Both the position numbers and the translations under genes were made by a program. Positions 1 to 11,708 of a stretch of DNA of 64,000 nucleotides are shown here, piece by piece. The notes under the pieces were generated by a model, which was not told the origin of the DNA, did no database searches, and saw nothing but the letters and a program-made list of their open reading frames with translations. This DNA comes from Cryptomeria japonica (Eukaryota; Streptophyta; Pinopsida; Cupressales; Cupressaceae), in the NCBI RefSeq assembly GCF_030272615.1, contig NC_081406.1:260883386-260947385 (forward strand). The letters are read 5' to 3'. Position 1 is the first letter of the stretch; every line of letters begins with the position of its first letter.

Positions 1-166
1 AAAAAAGAAAAAGAAAGAAAAATTCAAAGCTTTACAGAGATTATTCACAGGGGGAGATATTGATATTCAAAGCTACCTGTGGGAGTTTGTTGGTTGTCTT
101 CCATTGATGGAGACTTGTTTGGCTTTTCTTGGTACTTAGATGTTTTTCACGTCTAGTGTTGCCATC

Positions 167-184
167 AATGCCAAAGGGGGAGAT
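167..184 (+). promoter_or_regulatory. Polypurine tract of copia element A
   Basis: A purine-rich run ending GGGGGAGAT lies directly against the LTR start TGTTG. This is the expected site for plus-strand priming of cDNA synthesis. Elements B and E have the same junction. Confidence 0.7.
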
Positions 185-1406
185 TGTTGTCCATTTGGTG
201 GAATTGATTATGTGTTGCATTGATGTTTTGTCATTGATGCCAACACTAGCTGTTTGGATGCTTTACCGACTCCCTTTTGGTCCCGGTAGGTTGAGTGGTT
301 TCTGGTTAACTTGGATCCGGCATGATCTGGTAGGCTACAGTATAGTTTGGTGATGGAATTGACTTGTTCATGATACTCATACTCATATTTGGTCAGTTGG
401 TTTTGGTCTAGAGATCGAATGCTATCCTGCTTGCCTAGAAGATTGGTTTCTGGTTCCGGCGAGGGTTTCACTGGTAGAGCTTTTGGTGGAGATCTTTGAT
501 GAATTGCATAAGTGGTGTTGGTGCAGCTTTTGATGGAGTTTTAGGATGTTGTTGGTGATCATGTTTGATACTTGGTGGTTTAAGATTATTGTTGTGGTGT
601 GTGGACCTATACTTGGTCCCGGTTGATCTAGGTTATGGACCGGCTTTAATGTAACGTATGGATATGACCTATTGATGTATTTCCAGGATGTCTTATGTGT
701 TGATATTATTTGTTTTGTCTAAGGCCGACATGGTTTGTAATTATGTAATCAGTTTCTTGTTTGGTGGCCGACCTGATTGTTTATGGTCGAGGGCTTTATA
801 TAAATAGATGTAAGATCTCACTGTAGATCATCATGGTTAATATTAGAGGTCATGGTGAAGGAATATAATTTGTGAATAATGTAATATCATTCAGGTAGAG
901 GAGTTGGTCGATCATTGGAGATCTAATTGGGTTTATGTAAGAGGATTTAGTCCTCTAGTATTGAGCTTAACCGGAACTATACTCAGGCATAGGAGATTCT
1001 ATCTTTTGCAGTTCAACACTTCTCTGGATTGTAGTATGGATTTCTATGTAGTCAAAGAGGCTCCTTTTGTGATGAGTAGTGCACTCTAGGCTATTGGCCC
1101 TCCTGCAAGTGCAGGCCCCTTCATTGTAATTCACATACTTAGTGCAGAAGTATTATCTTAGTGTGGGTAGGCTTCCCACCGTGGTTTTTCCCTTTACCAG
1201 GTTTTCCACATACAAATCTTGGTGTTATGTGGATGGCTTTTATTCTATGATTATTTTTTACGCTTAATTGGTTTATATGTTATTCCGGTATTAATGTTTT
1301 GAGTTTCGGTATTAAAGTTTAAATTGCTAATGGTTCTGGTAGTCTGTGACAACTGATTCACCCCCCACCCTCTCAGTTGTCTTCCAATTATTTGAATTGT
1401 CTAACA
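185..1406 (+). repeat. 3' LTR of copia element A
   Basis: The repeat begins TGTTG after the polypurine tract and ends CTAACA, so it has TG...CA termini. A TATA-like box (TTTATATAAATA) lies at about 795-806 and probably marks the U3/R promoter. A C-rich stretch near 1360-1380, followed by CTCAGTTGTC, matches the U5 end of elements B and E. The end point is by eye; only one LTR is present in the window for comparison. Confidence 0.65.
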
Positions 1407-2587
1407 TAGTTAACCTTACATAACAATATCAATGTTTAGATGTGTTATGAAGATGTTGCATAAGTATGTCGTTCCATTGGTTCCGGTGAAAATAATGTCA
1501 GATAAGAGAGAAATTGTTGCCATTTGTACAAAAAATGTTAAATCAGTGTTTAAGAGAAATAAAGCAAGCATGGAAATGAGTGACACCCTACCAACTGTGG
1601 GTGGAAGGCATGTAGGTTAAAGAGCATTTACTGTTCTACATAGTGCACAATGACATTTACAGTCTAAGGATTTGTCCACCCCACATCAATGTATTCCGAA
1701 GAATACATTATTTCTTGGGGTTGACGACCTTGAATTTGGTAAGGACTAAAAAACTTAAATATACATAGACAATGAATGCAACATCCTAGCCCTATGACCA
1801 ATTTCCCCACATGAAAGATGCTAGGAAACCATGTGAATCCTTTCTAGTAATGTGAAATGAGTACCATTTTTGCAAGAAACCTCGGCTATGAAACAAATCA
1901 TTAACAATTCACAGAAATAATCAAAGTGTACAAATGAATGAGATCCTATAAGTTGTGGGTAGAATGTGGCCAACAATATAAACCTAATGATACATTATTC
2001 TAATGGGGCTTCCAAATAGTGGTTTCCCAGCAACTACTAACTTCAAGTTTACACATTCTATGAATCCAACATTGTAGTCATATAGCTAATTGCATAGAGA
2101 CAACAAATAATTATCATTGGTGTACAAACATTGTTTACCTGAGGACAAATTTTCTCAAATCATTTGAATGGTTTAGAGAAATGTGCATCAAAGGCCATCA
2201 AGTGCACCTCATATCATCCATCAACTTAAATTATTCATATTATAAAAAATAACGTGATATACAACCTGCAAGCCTTTATTGTGAATTAGTTTAAGAACCT
2301 CCAATATGAATCGGCATACCATGTAGATGATTAACAAAATGGGAGAGCATATAAAAAGAGAATGCCATTGTGTTTTGCATTTAAAATTTTACATGGAAAG
2401 GATGAAAGGAATGTACACCAAAACCCATGCGGTAACCTCTAAAACCCAGATATGTCCATTGCTACCATCAACCTCAAACATACAACTCATTGTTTACATC
2501 TATAGACATAAAGCTCAATTAGTAATAGAAAGAAGTTGGGAAAACTTAAAAATCTCATGCTAAAAGTGTTGGAAGTTTGACTAAAAG
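1407..2587. other. Non-coding interval, nothing recognised
   Basis: AT-rich DNA between two copia elements. Only short open frames occur, none with a recognisable domain. At its right edge a 19-bp sequence is duplicated (2560-2578 and 2581-2599); the second copy runs into the start of the element B LTR. Confidence 0.6.
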
Positions 2588-3969
2588 TGTTGGAAGTTTT
2601 GGTGAGATTGTTGAAAGAATGTTGCAAATATGTGCTTAAGAGATATTTGAGAGATGTGTTGTCATTGATGTCAACATATTTTTTTGTCTGTGACAGTGAT
2701 CTAGTGAAGTTCAGTGAGTCGGTTTGTTCAACATGGTGAAGATCAAATTTTGTGGATTAAAGAGTTTGTAGATGATTGTCTGAAGTTGATTTAGTTCAAT
2801 TTTCAGAGGTCTGCATGAATATTTGATTGAGTTATGGGTATCTGTGTTGTGGCTGATTTTTCAGTTGTTCAGTGGTGATAGGGTGACATTATTTTGATAT
2901 GCATTGCTCTGCATTATTATATTTTGTTTTATGGATTTGGAAATATGTTTGGGATGTTGATGTGTGTCCTCAATTCAAGTGGTTCATGGTTTGGAGGTCC
3001 GCAAATGATTTTTCTAGGTTGACAATCATTGCAGTTAGTGTTCCTGAGGTTCGGTATGAAGATGCTAGTGATTCTAGTAATTTGTGTTGGTGCAAATGTT
3101 GCAATGATAATTTATGATGCTTGTGGATGTTTCTAGATCATGTGAATTTTGTGTTGGTGGTCTGCATTGATCATTGAGCTCGTAATTGATGATTTTCTTT
3201 GGTATGTTGGTGTTCTTCATGCTCTTGGCTGACTAGATGCATGTAGTGTCTTGCGAATGATCAAGGCGTAATTTTCGGAGGTGTAGCATGTTCGAGGTGA
3301 TGATTTGGGTCCATGCTATGTCTTAGCCGACATTGCTTTATTCCACATGTGATAATTTATATCTAATCAACAACTATATCATTGGAATTGTTTTATGTGT
3401 GTTGAGCCAACCTTGTTGATCTTTTCAAGGTTGATGTCATGTATAAATAAATGTAATAATCTTGTGTGAGGCGATGAAGAGTGGATGTATGTGAGTGAAT
3501 AATGCAGTAATCTTTTGAAAGGAAAGAAGAAGTGTGAGGAAGAAAATGAAAGTTGTTATGTGCTTAACCAAAATTGTAACCAGGCATTAAGGATGTTATT
3601 TCTCAGTTCATGATTTCTAGAAGTAATCTGTAATTGATTGTAAGGAAGTGAGCCTTCTTTGGGGTGTATCCCTCTTTATTTTGAGTAGTGAGCTCTAGGC
3701 AGTGTGCCTGAACACATGTGCATTCCCTATTGTAATACTTCAAATAGAGTATACCTATTTTGTGGGTTCCCAACCATGGTTTTTCCCCTAACCGGGTTTT
3801 CACGTCAAAAATATTGGTGTTATGTGTGTTTATGATGTGTTGTTGATTTATGATCCCATGTTTATTTATTAGATCTAACAACAAGTTAAAGTTGTGTAGG
3901 TTTTTGGAGATAATTGATTCACCCCCCCCTCTACTCTTAGTTGTCTACCCTATCAGAGCTATTTCATCA
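2588..3969 (+). repeat. 5' LTR of copia element B
   Basis: Starts TGTTGG and ends with ATTTCATCA. A TATAAATA box at about 3442-3449 is the probable promoter. It pairs with 8479-9841 along its whole length, with many substitutions and small indels. Confidence 0.8.
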
Positions 3970-3972
3970 ATT

Positions 3973-3990
3973 CATATCAAAGCCGGTTCC
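3973..3990 (+). promoter_or_regulatory. Primer-binding site of element B (tRNA-Met type, degenerate)
   Basis: Just inside the 5' LTR lies TATCAAAGCC. It resembles the usual copia site TGGTATCAGAGC, which pairs with the 3' end of initiator tRNA-Met. The leading TGG is altered. Confidence 0.5.
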
Positions 3991-4024
3991 TTCGAAGAAT
4001 CTTGACTACTTGAGGTGATTCAGG

Positions 4025-4928
4025 ATGGCAACCTACAAGGAGGATAGTCCGAGATTTGATGGCACTAACTACTCTCTTTGGAAGAATCACATGGAGTGTC
4101 ACTTAAGATGCATTGGTGAATCTTATTGGACAATTACCAAAGACAAGTATACCATTCCTCCAAATGGACCTTCAACTTTGGATGAGATAAAGGAAGTTGA
4201 ATACAATATTCAAGCTAAAGAAGCATTGTTGAGTGCTCTGACTGATGCTTTGAGATGAAAATTTTTATGGAACTAAAGACTATGCATGAGATCTGGAAGA
4301 AGTTGGAAACTTTGTATTAAGGTTACAGCTATGTGAAGATTGCCAAGGTGCAGAGCCTTAAGTGTAAATATGAGATATTGAAGATGAATGAAAATGAGAA
4401 TATCACTTCCTTCATGCAGAAAGTGAATGAACTTGTGTGTAATATCAGATGTGTTGGTGGAACGTTGAAAGAATCAGAGATTGTTGCTCTAGTGCTTAGA
4501 TCCTTACTTGCATCATACAAACAAAAAGTTGTTGCTATCTAGGAGATCCAGACTATGACTAATGTGACTAGGGATATGTTGATTGGTAATCTTTCACCTT
4601 TGAATTGAGTGAGTTTGCTGACTCTCTTCCTAAGATAGAATCTACATTCAAGGCCAGTGTTTTTGAAAAGGGTAAACAGAGATATGATCCAGGAGAAAGT
4701 TCTTCAAGGAGGATATCCATATATCAGAAGGATATGAAGGAAATTGAAGAAGAAGAGCTAGAGCTTGAGGATCTTGAAGCCCTTATTGCCAAGAGATTAC
4801 CCAAAGGAGCCGGTAAGTGTGAAGGAAATTTGCCTCTTAAATGTTTTTCTTTCAATAAGATGGGTCATTTTACCTCAAGGTGTCTAAAAAGAGTTCCTAA
4901 GCCAAGACCTAAGAAACCTATATTTTAA
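4025..4928 (+). pseudogene. gag: Copia B gag (capsid/nucleocapsid), broken
   Basis: The structural protein that would package element RNA into particles. The start MATYKEDSPRFDG, with a following SLWK motif, is typical of copia gag N-termini. The frame stops at 4258, shifts, resumes at about 4333-4542 (LKCKYEILKM region), stops again, and resumes at 4605-4928 with the basic C-terminus. The zinc knuckle reads CFSFNKMGHFTSRC: the second of the three cysteines is phenylalanine, so the CCHC box is incomplete. It precedes pol in the same transcript. Confidence 0.8.
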
Positions 4929-4958
4929 AAGAGATGTTATTATGTTTTTGATGAAGGT

Positions 4959-7900
4959 GTGACAAATGACGAATCTAATAAAGTAGGTTCAAGTGATAAT
5001 GAATGGGTGTTTATTTCTATCAAGGAAGATGATACAAAGCCTACTAACTCTACTAGCTGCATGAATGTGGAAAGTGCCTTGGTTGCACAAGTTGAAGAGA
5101 AATATGAATGGGTGATTGACAATCGATTATCTCACCATATGATAGGGAATAAGAATAAGTTTGTGAGTTTGGAAAAGTATGAAGGTGGCATTGTAAGGTT
5201 TGGTGATGATAAAGCTGGTATAATCTGTGGTAGAGGATCCATTTCTCTTGATGGTAACCATAATACTCATGATGTCCTTTGTGTAGAAGGTCTAAAGCAT
5301 AATCTTTTGAGTGTCGGACAAATGGTTGACAAGGGATATGATCTTAAATTCAAGAATGGAAAGTGTATAATCTTGAGTAGTTCCGGAATTGAGATTGCAT
5401 CGAGTACAAAGACTAAAGGTAATATCTTTCACTTAAATGCTTCTAGTAAAAGTTATTTGATTGCTCAGATTGATGAGAGTTGGTTGTGGCATAGAAGGAT
5501 GTGTCATGTTAATTTTGATAACATTATCAAGATAACTTATACTAAGGCAGTGAGAGATCTTCCTAAGTTGATGAAACCTACTAACCCTATATGCAAGGAA
5601 TGTCAGCTAGGAAAGAAAACCAGAATTACTTTCAAGAGTAAGAAGCATTGTTCAAATGGATTATTGGATCTTGTGCATACTGATTTGTGTGGTCCTTCTA
5701 GAGTCGGAAGTTTGCAAGGAGATAGATATTTCAGATTGTTGATTGTTGATTATTCTAGGATGATGTGGGCTACCTTCATGAAGGAGAAGTCTGAAGCTCT
5801 AGATAAGTTCAAGATTTTCAAATCTATGGTTCAGACAAAAATAGGTTTGAATTTGAAGTGTCTAAGATCTGATAGAGGTGGTGAATTCACTTCCGGTGAG
5901 TTCAATGCATTTTGTGAAGAACATGGGGTAAAGAGGCAGTTGTCTACTCCTAGAACTCCTCAGAAGAATGGAGTTGTGGAGAGGAAGAACAGAACCATCC
6001 AAGAAGCTTCTAGAACCATGATGCTGAAAGGAAATATTCCACATGTCTATTGGAGAGAAGTTGCATGAGTACTATTGTTTACACTCTTAACCAAGTGCAT
6101 ATCAGAGGTGATACCAGTAAGACTCCTTATGAAATATGGTTTGGTCATGCTCCTACTATTAAATATTTCAAAAAAATTGGAAGTAAATGTTATATTAAGA
6201 GGGATGAAGATATAGGGAAGTTTGATGCTAGATGTGATGAAGGAATATTTCTTGGTTATTCTACCAAAAGCAAGGCCTACCGGTGCTATAATAAGAGATT
6301 GAGAAAGATAGTTGAGAGTGAAAATGTCAAGGTTGAAGGAAAGGAAAGACAACTCAGATCCTTTGGATATGATTTAGATGATTAGAATGACAACTCAGAT
6401 AAAGGGAAGCAAACTCAAACTCAGAATCAAGTGCAGATCATTCTAGAAGGAACAAGTGCAGTTGTTAAAGAAAGATCACAAGAAGTTAAAGTTCAAGAAA
6501 ATCCTAAAACTCCCACGTATGTAAGGTTGAATCATATTGAAAATCAGATCATAGGAGATAGAAATAAAGATGTTCAAACAAGAAGAAGAGTTGTTGAAGA
6601 TCAAGTTGAGTATTGTTTGATTTCAAAGCTTGAACCTAAGGATGTGAAGGAAGCATGTAAAGATGAATATTGGGTAAAAGAAATGAAAGAAGAATTGATG
6701 CAAAATGAAAAGAATAATACATGGGATCTTGTTCCCAGACCTAAGGACAAAAATGAAATTGGAACCAAATGGGTCTTTCAAAACAAATTGAATGAGCAAG
6801 GTGAAGTTGTTAGAAACAAATCAAGACTTGTTTGTAAAGGATATTCACAAATGGAAGGAATTGATTTTGAAGAGACTTTTGCCCCTGTGGCAAGAATTGA
6901 AGTTGTAATATTGTTTCTTGCTTATGCTACTTACAAGAATTTAAAATTTTATCAGATGGATTCAAGTCAGCATTTCTAAATGTTGAATTGGAAGAAGAGG
7001 TGTACATTGAGAAACCAGATGGATTCCAGTTGTCTAATCAAGGTGATATGGTTTGTCAGTTGAAGAAACCATTGTATGGACTCAAGCAAGCCCCAAGAGA
7101 ATGGTATGCCAAATTGGATAAGTATTTGTTGAACTTAGGATTCAACAAAGGTACTATTGATAATAATCAGTACTTTAAGATTGATAATGGTAGCATTCTG
7201 ATTGTTGAGGTTTTTGTTGATGATATTATTTTTGGAGGGAATGATAGTTTGTACAAGAAGTTTGTTGATGAGATGCAGAATGAATTTGAAATGTCTATGA
7301 TTGGAGAGATGAAATTCTTTTTGGGTTTGCAAATTACTCAGTTAGATAAAGGCATTTTTGTATCTCGTTCCAAGTATGTGAAAGAGTTGTTGAAAAAGTT
7401 TGGTTTGGAAGATTCAAAACCAGGTTGGTACTCCTATGGTGATTGGATGTAAGTTGACTAAAGATGATGATTCTCCTAAGGCAAATCAGACTAGATACAT
7501 ATCTATGATTGGTGGATTTCTCTATTTGACTCAGACCAGACCTGATATCATGACTATCATTTGTCTTGTTGCTAGATTTCAAGTTGATCCTAAGGAATCT
7601 CATGTTGTAGTTGTCAAAAGAATTTTTAGATATTTGAAAGGAACGGTTGATTTTGGTCTATGGTATCCTAAAGATGATGATTTTACTTTGAGTTCTTTTA
7701 TTGATGTTGATTGGGTAGGAGATGTTGATGACCAGAAGAGTACTAGTGGTGGTGCATTTTTCTTAGGAAAAAGATTGGCTTCACGGTTGAGAAAAAACTA
7801 GAATTATATTTCTCTATCCACTGTGGAGGCAGAATATATTTCTACTGCAAACAATTGTACTAAGGTAATATGGATGAAGCAGATATTAAAATATATTAGA

Positions 7901-8167
7901 GTAGTGTATAATGAGCATACTGCTATTTACTGTGACAATTCAAGTGCAGTTAATATTTCTAAGAATATGGTGTTGCATTCAAAGACTAAACACATATCCA
8001 TCAAATTTCACTTTTTGAGAGAGAAGGTTAATGAGAAGGAAGTCAGATTGGAGTATATGTCTACTAAGGAACAGATTGTAGACATCTTCATGAAGCCTTT
8101 TCCTAAGGAGACTTTTAAGTATCTCAAAAGCAAGTTAGGGGTGATTTCCCCTCCTGATCAAAACTAA
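4959..8167 (+). pseudogene. pol: Copia B pol: protease, integrase, RT, RNase H, broken
   Basis: Polyprotein remnant that would cut, copy and integrate the element. The longest open piece (4959-6068) holds the protease and integrase. The protease active site reads DNRLS where copia has DSGCS, so it is inactive. The integrase shows the zinc-binding H/C residues (WLWHRRMCH, CKECQLGK) and core residues in HTDLCGP and the RSDRGGEFTS segment. Reverse transcriptase is split into 6431-6979 and 6988-7452; the catalytic box is FVDD. RNase H follows in 7400-7801 and 7823-8167, ending in the KTKHISIKFHFLREKV segment common to copia. At least five stops or shifts interrupt it. It stands immediately before the 3' LTR. 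Confidence 0.85.
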
Positions 8168-8462
8168 GATACATTTGTTTGCATCAGTCTAGTGCATTTC
8201 ATAGTCATATCTTGTGATCCAAATTGATGATTGGTGGTTGCTACTTAGGGGGAGTAGTCAGTTTTGTGAGTCAGATGTTTAGATTTCATTTTGTGAGTTA
8301 GACTTGTGATTTGATTGCAAATATGTGCCTTTACCATTGATGTCAAAGGGGGAGAGAGTCATGTGAAAAATGTGAATAGATTTTGGGGGAGAGACAGTCA
8401 TGTGAAGAGATTTTTCTTTTTCTTTGTCATTGATTATTTTTCACATCATATGTTGCCATCAA

Positions 8463-8478
8463 TGCTAAGGGGGGAGAT
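8463..8478 (+). promoter_or_regulatory. Polypurine tract of copia element B
   Basis: A purine run with seven consecutive G residues, ending AGAT, abuts the 3' LTR start TGTTGG. Two further GGGGGAGAG-like tracts lie just upstream (about 8346 and 8385). Confidence 0.65.
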
Positions 8479-9841
8479 TGTTGGAAGTTTTGGAGAGATT
8501 GTTGGAAGAATGCTGAAAATATGTGCTTAAGAGATATTTGAGAGATATGTTGTCATTGATGTCAACATATTTTTCTATCTATGACAGTGATGCAGTGAAG
8601 TTCAGTGAGTTAGTTTGTTCAGCATGGTGAATATCAAATTTTGTGGATTAAAGGGTTTGTAGATGATTGTTTGAAGTTGATTTAGTTCAATTTTTTAGAG
8701 TTCCGTATAAATATTTGATTGAGTTATGGGTATCTGTGTTGTGGCTGATTTTTCAGTTATTTAGTTGTGACAGGGTGACAGTATTTTGATCTACATTGTA
8801 ATATTATATTTTGCGGATTTCAAAATATGTTTGGGACATTGATATGTGTCCTTAATTCAAGTGGTTTGTGGTTTGGAGGTCCACAAGTGATTTTTCCAAG
8901 TTGACAATCATTGTAGTTAGTGTTCATGAGGTTCGGTATGAAGATATTGGTGATTCTAGTAATTTGTGTTGGTGCAGATGTTGCTATGATAATTCATGAT
9001 GCTTGTGGATGTTGCTAGATCGTGTGAATTTTGTGTTGGTGGTCTACATTGATCGTTGAGCTTGTAATTGATGATTTTATATTGGTGTTCTTCAGGTTCT
9101 TGGTCGATCAGATGCATGTAGCATTTTGCAGATGATCAAGGGGTAATTTTTGGAGGTGTACTATGTTCAGGGTGATGATTTGGGTCCATGCTATGTCTTA
9201 GCCAATATTTATTTGGTCCGCATGTGATAATTTATATCTGATCAACAGCTATATCATTGCAATTATTTTATGTGTGTTGAGTTGACCTTGTTGATCTTTC
9301 CAAGGTTGATGTCATGTATAAATAAATATAATAATCTTGTGTGAGGTGATGAAGAGTGGATGTATATGAGTGAATAATGTAGTAATCTTTTAGAAGGAGA
9401 GAAGAAGTGTGAGAAAGAAAATGAAATTTGTTATGTGCTTAACCAGAACTGTAACCAAGCATTAAGGATGTTATATCTCAATTCATGATTTTTGGAAGTA
9501 ATCTGTGATTGATTGTAAGGAAATGAACCTTCTTTGGATTGTAGCCCTCTTTATTTTGAGTAGTGTGCCTAAATTCATGTGCATTCCTCATTTAATACTT
9601 CTAATAGATTATACCTTCTTTGTGGGTTCATCCCCACCACGGTTTTTCCCCTAACCGGGTTTCCACGTCAAAAATATTGGTGTTATGTGTGCTTATGATT
9701 TCTTTCTGATTTATGCTCTCATGTTTATTTATCAGATCTGAGAACAAGTTAAAGTTGTGTAGGTTTTTGGAGACAACTGATTCACCCCCACCACCCCCCC
9801 CCCCCCCCTCAGTTGCCTACCATATCAGAGCTATTTCATCA
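8479..9841 (+). repeat. 3' LTR of copia element B
   Basis: Direct repeat of 2588-3969, with TG...CA ends. A long C homopolymer interrupted by an A sits at about 9784-9808, where the 5' copy has only seven C. A TATA-like box lies at about 9316. Confidence 0.8.
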
Positions 9842-10524
9842 AGAAGTTGTGCATGTAGTGAAGAGCATTAAATGATCAATCGCCACATCTCTCATTGTTT
9901 ATGTATTTTTTTTGTATAGTAAGCTGAAAGAGATTATGATGATATACAAAGAATAGAAGAATCATTTTCAAAGAAACTATGTAATACCGCACTGCACAAC
10001 TAAAGGTTCTAGTACTAGCAAAAATAGATGGTAGTTTAGATAGGAGGTCTAGAAATCATAATTACATTGTCCTCTCAGGAAATGCAATTGTAGAAAACAC
10101 ATTTTAATTAACTACCAAATCTCATTTGTGTGTTTGGCCTAACTTTTATCAAGAATAACTCCAACCCATCTCTCCTGCTGGCAACTGAAACTGTGCTTGC
10201 ACATCATACAAACTAAAAACTTCATTTTTGGGGGTAGGAAAACACAATTGATTATCCTACCTACAATATTCTATTCATATTCAGCTTAAAAAGCAACCCG
10301 ACTATTGAAAAACAATGCCCACGTTGTATGGGGAGCGGACTCGGGTTTTCAGACGAGTGGAAAACAATTTGGTACTTTTGAAATCTCCTCAGTCTGTATG
10401 TGTGCTTTGCATTTCATTTCAAATTTCATTGCATTTCTTTTTGAAAACACAAAGGTTGGCATTCAATCACTTTACTATATTGATATTACTAAATTAAATC
10501 ACTACACAATTTAAAAATAAAGAG
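9842..10524. other. Non-coding interval with a partial repeat copy
   Basis: AT-rich and without coding signal. The part from about 10333 to 10458 is a third, partial copy of the dispersed repeat described at 10525 and 13438 (shared CTCGGGTTTTCA...GAGTGGAAAA core). Short open frames here are repeat-derived. Confidence 0.5.
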
Positions 10525-10872
10525 AATTAATCTAAATTAAACTATTATAAGAGCCAAGATACATAATGTAAATTCAAAACACAATAATAAAACTACAATC
10601 ATTTCGAGAATACGAGGGTTTTCAACACTTATGGAATTTGGAATGTTACTATAGTTTCTAATAAACTTGGCGAGACGACTGGGGTTTACAAAAGAGTGGA
10701 AAAAAATTGGAAATTTATAAATCTGCGCACTCTGTATCTCTGCTTTGCATTTGCTTTCAATTTTTTTGCATTTGTTTGGAAATAACACAATGGTTGTCAA
10801 CACCAGTCCGGACAACACATGGTGAATGACACAAAGTTTTACAAATTTTACATTTTGGTCAGGGTCTATAAA
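10525..10872. repeat. Dispersed direct repeat, copy 1
   Basis: About 350 bp that reappears at 13438-13810 in the same orientation with clear but imperfect identity (roughly four bases in five by eye). It starts at AATCTAAATTAAACTATTA and runs past GGGTCTATAAATTA. No coding potential. The pair flanks 2.5 kb that contains a solo LTR, so it might be terminal repeats of an old non-autonomous element, or simply a duplicated repeat family. Confidence 0.6.
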
Positions 10873-11708
10873 TTATTGTTGAAGTATAGGTATACCCAAT
10901 GCAATATGCATTGAGTGTAATGACAGTGAGCAAGTACACAGGTGGTAGTCATACTCTGCACACTTCATATTATGTGGTTCCTTGGTTCCCTCTTTTCCTC
11001 TAGTCATTTCTTTTATAAGCATCATCATTATAAGTCGGTCTTGTTTGTTGAGAAGAACACTAGGCTTGCATTCTGTTTTAGACAAAGAGATTTTTTTATT
11101 CTACAACAAATTTTATAGCAAAGGCTTATTTCAACAAAGTCCAAAAGATTCAGCCTCCCCAATGAAATGAAGTCATATTTTAAGGAGGCAAAGAAAAAGA
11201 AACATATCATGAACAAGATAAGGACTAGCTACCTTGGGGCTATTGAATTATTAATATCATGTGTCGGTGTTGACAAATATAAGACTAATTGTTTTACTTA
11301 GTTAGTGTTTCTTAAGATGGTAAGAAAATAGTGAACAATGTTTATATGACAGCATTTAATGTTGGTTCATAGCACTAGTTTTGGGGTGTGTTGTTTTCTT
11401 AGAATTTATGTTTTAGAACTTTCTCTAGTGTAAGATATACCATGTCAATGTAGTGTTGTGTAGCTATATTACAACAATGGTATTATTTTAAAAGTGTACA
11501 ACTAGATTTATACTAAGCAATTTTTGTTTTCAAGCTAGAAAGATGAGCACTTGCATTGATAATGTCTGTAAGAACTTATGTTGAACTCTTATTACTTTGT
11601 AATTCCTCTATAACTCCTACTTAAACTCATTCTTATTATTCTCTAGCATATGAATTTCTTACGAAGAGTTATTTTTCAACCCCCAAGGGAACGACTATTA
11701 ACTAAAGA
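10873..11708. other. Non-coding interval, nothing recognised
   Basis: AT-rich DNA without a recognisable ORF, ending at the left border of the solo LTR. It includes the five bases AAAGA that may be one half of that LTR's target duplication. Confidence 0.5.

Larger units (their letters stand above)
1..1406 (+). mobile_element. Ty1/copia element A, 3' end only
   Basis: This is the 3' terminus of a plus-strand copia retrotransposon whose body lies left of the window. The first 184 bases are its non-coding internal 3' end, with several GGGGGAGAT-type purine tracts. A complete 3' LTR follows. The LTR start (TGTTG) and its CA-rich U5 end are similar to those of copia element E further right, so A and E belong to related families. 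No coding sequence of A falls in the window. Without the 5' end, the target-site duplication cannot be tested. Confidence 0.75.
2588..9841 (+). mobile_element. Ty1/copia element B, complete but degenerate
   Basis: A 7.25-kb copia retrotransposon with both LTRs, a tRNA-Met-like primer site, gag, pol and a polypurine tract. Domain order is gag, protease, integrase, reverse transcriptase, RNase H, which is the copia order. The flanking five bases are AAAAG on the left and AGAAG on the right, a target-site duplication with one mismatch, as expected of an old copy. The reading frame is broken in many places and the protease active site is lost, so the copy cannot move by itself. Confidence 0.88.

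Noticed and set aside
1407-2587. Possible host gene fragment with short ORFs
   Set aside because: No ORF exceeds about 80 codons and none shows a domain, splice pattern or codon bias that I can defend.
10305-10818. Short ORFs on both strands
   Set aside because: They lie in a dispersed repeat whose copies do not keep the same open frame.
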